Notes under the pieces: generated by a model | The model's input: only the letters and a program-made list of their open reading frames with translations | Told to the model about the DNA's origin: nothing | The model's database searches: none | Source: Sarcocystis neurona | Lineage: Eukaryota; Apicomplexa; Conoidasida; Eucoccidiorida; Sarcocystidae | DNA: 64,000 nucleotides | Assembly: GCA_000727475.1 (NCBI GenBank) | Contig: JAQE01002279.1 | Coordinates: 1-64,000, forward strand | Direction of reading: 5' to 3' | Program-made: the position numbers and the translations under genes | In this document: positions 56,345-64,000 of the stretch, one piece after another | How positions within the stretch are numbered: position 1 is the stretch's first letter | Layout: the number at the start of each line of letters is the position of its first letter

Positions 56345-59300
56345 TCAGCGGATGCCCCTCCTTGACGGTGCACGCTGCAGCAGCCACAGCAGCACGCGCT
56401 GCAGCACTTTCTCGTTTTCTGGGTCGAGGGGGAGGCCGTGAAAGACGTCTAATTCGTGAAGCTCCGGATCTGCATACACTTGCAATTTCTTGAGTGTCGC
56501 TACGTCGACGTTGAACGCCGGTGGTACGGTGCTGAGAAAAGCTTTACATTGCATTTCTTCTTCCACAACAGTTTCGTCGGCTCCTTCCCCCGGACCAGCA
56601 CCTGCGCCACTGATATTGCCACCACTGTTGCCGCTGCTGCGTTTGCTGCCGTTTCCACCTTGTTCTTCTTCTGCCTCTGACGCGTCACGCATTTGGCCAC
56701 TGGCGGTGTCTCGGTGAGCTTCTCCGTCTGCCTCTTTTGCCGCAGGGCTGCAAGAAACACCTGTGCTGCTGTCCGCGCCCCTGCCGCTGTCGCCGTCCTG
56801 CGCTTTCTCGCCGCGGTCGTCTGCTGGTGCCTCGCTCTCCGAAGAACTTTCTCCCGGCCCACGCTTCATGCTGCCCTTCGCTACCGACGGAGCAGCAGTT
56901 CGGCTGCTGCTGCTGCGGTCTGCGTCTTCGTCCTTCTTCTTTTTCTTCTCGTCCAGAAGCACGACCTTGTGTATTCCCGCTGCTTCTGGGTCTCCCCCAG
57001 ACAGCGCGTGGGCAGCAGCATATTCACTGGCCTCCTTGCTGTCGCAGCCCCATCCGCCTTCTACGCAACTCTGTTGTATTTCACGCCGAGGCACGCACGC
57101 GTCGCCGTCTTGATCATGCGGCAGTCCACTGGCGTATTCGGAACCCGCCTCCTTCCCACCCAAATCAGAAGAAGGATTGCCTTTGCAGCTCGTGCTGCTG
57201 CTGCTACTACTACTACCGCTACTGCTGCTGCTGTTGCTATTCCTGCTGCTGCTCTCGTCGCTGCTCCTGCTCTCAGTGCTGTGGCTGTTACTGCTAGCAA
57301 CGCTCTTGCTACTGTCACTGCCACTCTTGCCGTCGTCCCCGCCGCTGCTATTCGGAGCACTCGTCTTACTCCCGCCACCGGTGTTGCTGCTGCTGCATCT
57401 TCTTCGACTCACCGAAGCATTCAGCAAAAAAAGCGTTTTGTCGGGATGGGCGGGGAGCTGTTCAAAGAGCTTGACGGGGCCTCGGAACCCACAGGTGGTA
57501 TCGAAGAAATTGTGGACAAGCAGCAGAGGCGGGCAGCAGGCCTGCGGCTGCTGCATGCACCGGAGCCGCTCCTGTCCCAGCAACTGGTCTGCAGCGTCAA
57601 GCATCTCACAGGCCATGCTGGCGCGAAGCCCTCCTTTGTAGCTATACGGATCGTCGTTCATCATTTGCTGTTGAAACGGGTATTTTACGTATGCCTCCTT
57701 TTTTGTGACGACCACGTGAGGCAAGTACTTCTTCAACAGCCGCAGCGTCGGCCTCAGGACTGATTGACAGTATTCTGTTCTTGCCTCAATCCCTTCCAGG
57801 TCGAGCATCGGAGACAGCAGCACACATCCTGCCAGTTTTATCGACCGCCTGCCCGTCTCCCTGTTGCTCCTGCTCCCCCCGCGCTTCACCACGTCCTCCT
57901 CCCTCCTCCTCCCGGCAGCGTTCTTCTTCTCCCGTGTGGCTTCTTCTTTGTCTTCTGCTGTTGCAGGCGCAGGTGCTGCTGCTACAGAAGAAGACGGGGA
58001 AGACTCGCGGAACGTCCAGTCCTCTCCTGAGGCGAGTCCTTTCTTCTTGTTTCCCCTTCCGCCTACTCCTGCTGCTGCTTCGTTCTGCTGCACCGCTGCC
58101 TCGCAAAGCAGCTGCACCGTGCGCAGCGCCACTGCTCCTCCCAGAGACAAGCCCATCAAGAAAACAGGGGGATCTTCTCCTTCCTCCGGCTCTTCTTCTC
58201 TGGCCGCTGTCCTTTCTTCTTTTCTCTCAAAATCTTCTGGCACTACCTCTCGCGCTCCTTGTCCCTCTGCTCCTCCTGCTGCAAACGCCTCTTCTCGCCG
58301 TATTGCACTTCCCGACCCTATTGCTGGTTCGTTTTCTTTTGCCTCGACTGCTGCGTCTGCTGCTGCTGCTGCGACACCTCGAGCTGTTGCGGCGTTGTCT
58401 TCTGGCGCTCTTGCAGCACCGTGACGCGCTCCAGCAAGCGCAGCAACACGGGCATCTTGAAGCCGCCCTTCCTGCTCTGGCAACGTTCTCTGCCGCGCGC
58501 TGCTTTCCTCTCGGTTGTGCGTATCCTTCCGCTTTGACGCTTGCTCCTCCTGCTCCCCCCTCGTCAGCGGCCCTCCCTGCTGCGGCTTCTGCTGCTGCCG
58601 TCGCTGCTGCTGCTCCTGGAGGTCGTAGTAGGTCGCCCTCAGACCTCTGCAGTGCTGCACGGCAATGTGCGCAAATTGAACGACGTCCACAGCGAAGTCG
58701 TCCAGACGGCGCACAGCAGCCCGTTTTCCCTCCCAACCTTCTGAAAGCCCGTGGCCCTGCATGTCCAGCGCTGCAACAATAAAACCCGCGCTCGTCAAGG
58801 CTTCTGCCCAGCTGCCCTTGTACAACACCGCGGGTGTTGCAGTCGAAGAAACGTTTTCTTCTTCGCTCGCTTGTCTTTCCTTCTGCTGCTGCTCTTTCTC
58901 CTCTGCACGATCGACCCTTCCATCCCCTACCTCTGCAGCAGCAGTGTCTTCTCTCGCGGCTGCTGCTTCCTTCTTCTCCGTCGCCTCTCGCTTCTTTGCT
59001 GCTGTAACGCTCTTGTTGCCGGCTGTTGCCTCCTTCTTTTCCTCATCGACATGTGGTGCCGTAGGTCCAAGGACTTCCTGTCTTTCCCATGCTGCTGCTG
59101 TTCCGGCAAAAACTACCCCCCCGCGTCCTGCTGCAGGTGCTGCCTCCTCCTCCTTCTCCATGTTCTTCGCTTTCTCCGCTGCTGCTGCTGCTGCAGTGCC
59201 ACCGCTTGCCTGTACTACCTCTGCTTCTGTTGCTGCTCCCGCCGCGGCTGCTGCCTTCGCTTCCTTCTCGAGCTTCTTCTCCCCTGCTGCTGCCGTTCCC

Positions 59301-60445
59301 TGTCGCCCTGCTGCTGCAGCGAGACGCGACACGCAGGCTGGCTGTTCAGGAAAGTCGACATCGCAGGGCGCTAACGCCGCCGCCATTGCCGCAGCAGCTC
59401 GCCCTGCTCTCCCTTTGCCGCTGCTGTAGCTGCTGCCCTTGCTGTGTGCAGACTCCCCTTGAGCGGGCGGAGAAAGAGTACTGCACGAAGAGTAAGAATA
59501 TGTGGACGAAGCAGATGGTACTGCTGCCACATACGAACTCCACGAGGGGTGCTGCCGCACGTAATCTTTGGGCAACACTTTCTTCAGGTAAGAAAGGCGC
59601 CCGTGGCCGCTGTACCCGTGCAGTAGGATGACTACTCCTCTGCAGGACGCAGCAGCACACGCTCGCTCCCATTCCGTCTGCGTTTGCTGCTGCTGACCTT
59701 CCTCACCCTCTTCTTTCTCTGTCTTCTGCGGCTCCTTTCCCTTTTGCTGCTGCGGCTGCTGCTGCACCAGACCTTTTTGCTCGTCTTGCTGCAGTGGTGG
59801 AGAGATACCCGCAGACGACGTAGCGTCCGCAAAGGGTTCTTCCTCAACGCTAACACAGGTCGCAGCACACGGCGGGTGTTGGCTGCAGCTGCCGCCGAGC
59901 GAGGCAGCCTCTGCAGCAGCGCCAGAAGGAAACCAGAAGTATGCGTGGAGCCAGAGGCCCTGGGTGCTACGAAAGACAGCGTGCTGCGGACTGCCGTCAC
60001 AGGGGAAGTATTGCGCGTCTGCAGTAGAGAAAGGCGAGTCGAAAAAGCTGCATGCGAAATCTTCCTGCTTCAGTCCCATCACGGCCCCCAGCGCCTCTCC
60101 TGCTTCTGCTGCAGTTGAGGAAGCAGCAGCTGCCGAAGTGAACGCAGCAGCAGCTGCAGCACCAGAAGCAGCCGCAGCTGTAGGAGAGGGGAGAGTAGAA
60201 GACGCGGGGAAGAGGAATGAGGAGACGTTGAAGGAAGGAAGCCACTGCAAAGTTTTTTGTAGACGGGTCTCCTGCGGAGAAGAAGCGGCATTCGCACCGC
60301 CTCCTTCCGACGGAAAACCTTGCACAGCAGCCTCCTGGGCCACGGCATACGCAATTGCAGCAGCATCCTCCGGTGCATCAGGAGCAGTACCCGTGGAAGT
60401 TAGCGGCGGCGGCTTCTTGCCGCTGCCTACTGAAGTATTCCCCAT
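56345..60445 (-). CDS. monoacylglycerol-lipase-type alpha/beta hydrolase with four large low-complexity inserts
   Basis: A single 4.1-kb frame of 1,366 residues. It opens from 60,610, but the ATG at 60,445 (MGNTSVGSGKK) is chosen because the preceding 55 residues are encoded by TACGTA-type leader sequence. The core is complete and collinear with the Hydrolase_4 (monoacylglycerol lipase/lysophospholipase) family: oxyanion loop VVILLHGYSGHG (271-282), LDMQGHGLSEG (560-570), nucleophile elbow MGLSLGG with Ser767, LLSPMLDL (876-883), acid in HNFFDTTC with Asp982, and VYADPELHEL with probable catalytic His1330, then DPENEKVLQRVLLWL. Inserts rich in Ala, Glu, Lys, Gln or Ser occupy about 300-540, 605-757, 785-868 and 1,012-1,300, all at positions expected to be surface loops. 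Such enzymes hydrolyse monoacylglycerols or lysophospholipids; the exact substrate is not determined. Gly2 follows the start Met, but residue 6 is Val, a poor fit to N-myristoylation. Confidence 0.92.
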   Translation of the reverse strand: MGNTSVGSGKKPPPLTSTGTAPDAPEDAAAIAYAVAQEAAVQGFPSEGGGANAASSPQETRLQKTLQWLPSFNVSSFLFPASSTLPSPTAAAASGAAAAAAFTSAAAASSTAAEAGEALGAVMGLKQEDFACSFFDSPFSTADAQYFPCDGSPQHAVFRSTQGLWLHAYFWFPSGAAAEAASLGGSCSQHPPCAATCVSVEEEPFADATSSAGISPPLQQDEQKGLVQQQPQQQKGKEPQKTEKEEGEEGQQQQTQTEWERACAAASCRGVVILLHGYSGHGRLSYLKKVLPKDYVRQHPSWSSYVAAVPSASSTYSYSSCSTLSPPAQGESAHSKGSSYSSGKGRAGRAAAAMAAALAPCDVDFPEQPACVSRLAAAAGRQGTAAAGEKKLEKEAKAAAAAGAATEAEVVQASGGTAAAAAAEKAKNMEKEEEAAPAAGRGGVVFAGTAAAWERQEVLGPTAPHVDEEKKEATAGNKSVTAAKKREATEKKEAAAAREDTAAAEVGDGRVDRAEEKEQQQKERQASEEENVSSTATPAVLYKGSWAEALTSAGFIVAALDMQGHGLSEGWEGKRAAVRRLDDFAVDVVQFAHIAVQHCRGLRATYYDLQEQQQRRQQQKPQQGGPLTRGEQEEQASKRKDTHNREESSARQRTLPEQEGRLQDARVAALAGARHGAARAPEDNAATARGVAAAAADAAVEAKENEPAIGSGSAIRREEAFAAGGAEGQGAREVVPEDFERKEERTAAREEEPEEGEDPPVFLMGLSLGGAVALRTVQLLCEAAVQQNEAAAGVGGRGNKKKGLASGEDWTFRESSPSSSVAAAPAPATAEDKEEATREKKNAAGRRREEDVVKRGGSRSNRETGRRSIKLAGCVLLSPMLDLEGIEARTEYCQSVLRPTLRLLKKYLPHVVVTKKEAYVKYPFQQQMMNDDPYSYKGGLRASMACEMLDAADQLLGQERLRCMQQPQACCPPLLLVHNFFDTTCGFRGPVKLFEQLPAHPDKTLFLLNASVSRRRCSSSNTGGGSKTSAPNSSGGDDGKSGSDSSKSVASSNSHSTESRSSDESSSRNSNSSSSSGSSSSSSSTSCKGNPSSDLGGKEAGSEYASGLPHDQDGDACVPRREIQQSCVEGGWGCDSKEASEYAAAHALSGGDPEAAGIHKVVLLDEKKKKKDEDADRSSSSRTAAPSVAKGSMKRGPGESSSESEAPADDRGEKAQDGDSGRGADSSTGVSCSPAAKEADGEAHRDTASGQMRDASEAEEEQGGNGSKRSSGNSGGNISGAGAGPGEGADETVVEEEMQCKAFLSTVPPAFNVDVATLKKLQVYADPELHELDVFHGLPLDPENEKVLQRVLLWLLQRAPSRRGIR

Positions 60446-60939
60446 TGACGTAATGAAAAACAAAGATCTTCTGGTGGAAGACTCTATTCTGGAAATGCAT
60501 ATGTAAACAGATAGACATAGATATGTACACACGACAGATGTAGACGCTTTACAGCTAAGGGCGTGTGCACCGACACATCCGCAGAAGTTTAGACACATAC
60601 GCGGACGCACAGACGTACGCAGGTGAAGACTTTAGCTGTTTGAATGTAATAACACGAAGGTCCAAAGGAGCGAACGTACGACAGAGACGTGGCGATTTAG
60701 GACAAACCTATGTTCGCGGTGTTTATCCAGTGGCGCTGAAAATGGCAGAAGGCAAATAATGCTGGCGCTGGTCCCGCACGTAGGCGCAGACGCTGAATAA
60801 ATACGGAGTTGCGTACGCACATTCGATAGGCGAACGTGCAGCCTGTTGTTTGCAGCATGCAAAAATCCTAGTGATCAGGAGTAGGTGTGAGACTCCTACC
60901 GGAGAGGAGGAGTTAGTGGAAACATTGGGTATGAACGCT

Positions 60940-62240
60940 ATGCAAAGTTAAAAAGAGGAGCAAGAGAAAGGGAGCCTGCAGAAGTATGGCAGTTCGAAGA
61001 AGATGAGGCAGCTACGGGAGACAGGCTGAGACGGGAAATAAGTAGAAAAGGCGGCCGGAAAATAATGTAAGAAGAAGCACGAGAGAAGGACAGCTAGGGA
61101 AACAGCGAGCGGGGAAAGTAAGCTACTTGAGCGGAGAACACCACGGTTGATGGAAGTCATACGTGAGACCTTATGAAATATTAGACTACGAAGGGGTCGC
61201 AGAAGAAAAACTGCTTATAAAAAACAGCGGGAGATTAGCAGACACTAAGGAGGACGGCGGAATGAAGAGAATTACTAGCGAGGACAAGAAAATTGTCGAA
61301 ATGTGCAGAACCAGGGGGAAAAAGATGCCGAGACAGCGAAGAAGGAAATTGTTGGTCAAGGAAAAAGAGGGCGGGATGTAGGGAGAGGGGGTCGAGGACG
61401 GGAACGCGGAAAATTGAGACACTTAAAGGCGAAGTAGCGGGAAAGAAAGACAGCAACAGGATGAACAGAAGTGCGGATGCCACCACACGATCAACCGTAG
61501 CACCCACAAAGTATTTAGGAGGAAAAGAAAACGATGTTCGAGGTATACCTGTGTGTTGACAGGGGGAAAAATGGCCGTGGAAGGCAGCTGGAAACAGTGG
61601 AGAGGAGATAGAGAACCCCAGAAGAGGAGCGGAACATAGACGGAAAATAGAGCTCAACGAAGTGGCCGCAGGAGTAAGAGAAAAAATAATGGTTCTCAAA
61701 ACGGTTGAACAGCACGCCCAAAATTGCCGACGAGGGAGCGAGCCAACATGGAAGGAAACAGAACAGGGGGAAAGAAGGGCGGATTTAGACCTAAAAGGAG
61801 AATTCACGGAAGTATGAGAGTAGACAATGAGAGATGTCTAAATGCCTTGTTAGAAGAGAAAGACGCGAAGGTGGATCGCGACCGGCAAATGAAAAGGAGA
61901 ATGAGAAGGTCGTGTCCGAAGGGCGGCAAAAAGATGAAAATGAAAATTCAAACATATGGATGCATCATTGAATACGTATACCTACGTGTAGAAGAGACAG
62001 GAGTCATAGAGCCAAAAAGGGCGCAGAGTACCGGGGAAAAAGGCAGGAGGAGTAGGGAGAAAAAGAAAACAGGGAAGATACACCAGAGATTGAATGAAAA
62101 AGGAGACACACAGGGCATAACAGCAACGGACATGGTTATCATACGGAGAAAGCTGAGGGGCAAAGCGAATACGGTACGGGGTAAGTTCCCGCGGAATAAC
62201 GGACGCCCAACCAGCCAAAGGTGTCGTCGTCATTGATTAG
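60940..62240. other. purine-rich kilobase (pyrimidine-rich on minus) upstream of the lipase
   Basis: For 1.3 kb the plus strand is dominated by A and G (GAGAAAGGGAG, GGAAAATAATG and similar), so the minus strand, the sense strand of the lipase gene, is pyrimidine-rich. Open frames follow the bias: Arg/Lys/Glu-rich on plus (61,724-62,236), Ser/Phe/Leu-rich on minus. No motif is recognised. A leader intron or a long 5' leader of the lipase gene is possible. The 500 nt between it and the lipase ATG hold nothing recognisable. Confidence 0.5.
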
Positions 62241-62541
62241 GTGCTGATGTGCTGTTACACACGTGTGGGTTTCTGCACTTTACAGAGGAACATTCTGTTG
62301 ACTGAGGCATATATATACAAATAGATATAGATGTGCACATTCGCACATAAGACTTTCACCCCCCTCCGGCGTTCTACGAGGAAAATGAAGGCGTGGGAAA
62401 CTCATGTGAGAAACTTCTCTCCGACGATGTCAGGATGGAGTACCGCACAGTCACCTGCCTATACGTCGGACTGCATAAACGTGTGATCGTGTGGACCCTG
62501 CCGTTGACCATGCAGGCTTCCACCAACACACCTAAATGTCC

Positions 62542-62952
62542 TTAAATTGTTGTCTTTGTAGGTACGCCTGTAATATCTGGTGTCGGAACACACAACGTAA
62601 GGAAGATTCCTGCTGCGGTGTTCTGTGTCAACACACTAACGTCGTCGCCCAGCGGTGCCAGCAGACTTTCACTAGAAGATCTCATGCGTATTACTGGATC
62701 GTCACGCATCTGTGCACTTGCACAGAATAAAACTCCTTGGAAGTAGACAAACCTCGGCACCAACGTCCCCGCGAAACGCAAAGTTCTACCAGGAGAACAG
62801 GTGGCGATGATGTATGTATCTTTTATAATGCATGCGAAAGGAGTTGGTTTGTTGAGCGTTGCCCCTCCTGCAAACACTTCTGCTCTGAACTCTCCCGCAC
62901 CAGAGACGTGCCGTAGGTTGCAGGATATAACCGAACCAGACTCGCCGTCATG
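62542..62952 (-). CDS. candidate terminal exon of a minus-strand gene, 136 residues, unrecognised
   Basis: After GGTAACAG| at 62,953 the minus strand is open for 136 codons to TAA at 62,542, with normal composition and no repeats: HDGESGSVISCNLRHVSG at the start, GGATLNKPTPFACIIKDTYI and GTLVPRFVYFQGVLFC in the middle. A further open stretch of similar quality on the same strand lies at about 63,750-63,554 (KIYGAGFTLHLQRTINLL, then APEYFPNGKALLHAGALL). They could be exons of one gene whose 5' part is beyond the window. I recognise no family, and chance frames of this length are expected. Confidence 0.3.
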   Translation of the reverse strand, partial: HDGESGSVISCNLRHVSGAGEFRAEVFAGGATLNKPTPFACIIKDTYIIATCSPGRTLRFAGTLVPRFVYFQGVLFCASAQMRDDPVIRMRSSSESLLAPLGDDVSVLTQNTAAGIFLTLCVPTPDITGVPTKTTI

Positions 62953-62959
62953 CTGTTAC

Positions 62960-63350
62960 CAGTACGCGTAAACAAACGTATATAATTTCACGTGTCTCCA
63001 AACGGATGCCCACACAAAGCACATGATACGTGTGTACGGACATGGAAAAAATACAGTACATACGCATAATGTGTAGAAAAAATACAGTACATACGCGTAA
63101 TGTGTACAGTGGTGCGTAGTCGTCGACGTCATCACCATACTCCTTGCACACGGTGTACATATATGTATGTATGTGTATATATATATATATGCGTATGGTC
63201 GTGCTGAGATGTGAAGCATATATAGCTGAGCTAGGTGAACAAATAAATGCATGTATAATCATATATATATATATATATATATGGTGAAAGGTGTGTATTC
63301 ACATTCATATATATATATATGCATACCTGTGCATGTGTGTACGTAGAATA
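62960..63350. repeat. TATATA microsatellite and short direct repeat
   Basis: Two TA runs (about 63,177-63,191 and 63,259-63,281) lie in GTGTATTC/CATATA sequence. A direct repeat of about 30 bp, AAAAAATACAGTACATACGC followed by ATAATGTG or GTAATGTG, is found at 63,046 and 63,077. Confidence 0.75.
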
Positions 63351-64000
63351 TCTGTTTGTCCCTTTTTGTCGATGTGAGGTGGCAATGCGGGCTGTGATGC
63401 TGCTTATTACATTTTGAGATGTGTGCTTTCGCTGTGTGGACACCTAGATGAACCTCCTGCGTACACGTAGTACACCCGCTTGTATGTTGTATGTGTAGCA
63501 GTTACAGTACGCGTATACACGCCTGAAAATACACGTGTACAAATTTGTACCTAGGTGGTGAAGACGGAGCAGCTGAGTAAAGCCCCAGCGTGCAGCAACG
63601 CTTTCCCGTTGGGAAAATACTCTGGTGCCCTGTTGCTGTATTGTGTACGTGTCTGGGGGCCTGTATATCCTAGGATAGAATTTACCAATAAATTGATAGT
63701 TCGCTGCAGATGGAGCGTGAACCCGGCACCGTAGATTTTATTCGTGCAGACTACATACATATATATATATATATGCACTTCCGCGGATTCAGTGTATACG
63801 TCCCATTCTAGTCTTTTCCATCTTTCTACCTGTAGCGTTAATATGGCTGTATGAATATTATTGAGCTCTCCGTACATAGTCGTTGAAAAACATCAGCTGT
63901 ACGTTACTCGTGTGGTACAGCACATTCAGCATCTACACTTTGGAGCAATATTGCTTACGTGTGTATTTACGGATATATACCTATCCATATATTCGGTACA

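Noticed and set aside
60446..60610. Extending the lipase N terminus to the upstream start at 60,610
   Set aside because: The extra 55 residues come from TACGTA-type leader sequence (Cys/Tyr/Ile-rich) with no similarity to the family; the ATG at 60,445 opens the normal-composition protein.
61235..62236. Retroelement or basic nuclear protein in the purine-rich kilobase
   Set aside because: The frames simply follow the purine/pyrimidine bias, and no reverse transcriptase, integrase or other motif is visible on either strand.

Overview
The window reads as nuclear DNA of an apicomplexan coccidian, most likely an Eimeria species. The reasons are very dense CAG/CTG trinucleotide tracts read as poly-Ala, poly-Ser and poly-Gln inside otherwise conserved proteins, long stretches of TATA/CGTA/CACA microsatellite between and within genes, introns with GT-AG borders, and one eukaryotic tRNA-Asp. 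No operon, CRISPR array, insertion sequence or telomere array is visible. The genus is inferred from sequence style and was not tested by a search.

Layout. 1-5.4 kb: tRNA-Asp (minus) and non-coding sequence with small tandem duplications and a pyrimidine-rich tract. 5.4-15.4 kb: a CAG-rich block running into a giant plus-strand reading frame whose few complex segments resemble the two repeats of a SNF5/SMARCB1-type chromatin-remodelling subunit. A frame change at a G10 run may extend it to a splice donor at 15,518. 15.5-20.3 kb: microsatellite, a Met-less open exon-like frame (17.2-18.5 kb) and more CAG repeats. 20.6-28.1 kb: unrecognised sequence with several exon-like pieces. 29.1-48.5 kb (minus): the main result, a diacylglycerol acyltransferase 2 (DGAT2) gene broken into eight exons scattered over 19.4 kb. 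All seven splice junctions agree in phase and the exons join into a 548-residue protein with the family HPHG motif. 48.5-56.3 kb: CTG-rich sequence, then mostly unrecognised sequence with candidate small spliced genes on plus. 56.3-60.4 kb (minus): a single-exon monoacylglycerol-lipase-type alpha/beta hydrolase whose complete catalytic core is cut into pieces by four large low-complexity inserts. 60.4-64 kb: a purine-rich kilobase and a possible exon of another minus-strand gene.

How the genes relate. DGAT2 (the last acylation making triacylglycerol) and the lipase (predicted to hydrolyse a glyceride or similar ester) lie about 8 kb apart in the same orientation. Both belong to neutral-lipid metabolism, but nothing in the sequence shows co-regulation. 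The strongest theme is structural: CAG/CTG repeats are tolerated as in-frame inserts inside folded domains, and in three DGAT2 introns a CTG block lies just upstream of the 3' splice site where a polypyrimidine tract is expected.

Limits. No database search could be run. The lipase and DGAT2 calls rest on several motifs each and are firm. The SNF5-like call is moderate. Candidate exons without a recognised family are offered at low confidence, because open frames of 50-130 codons arise by chance in a window this size.
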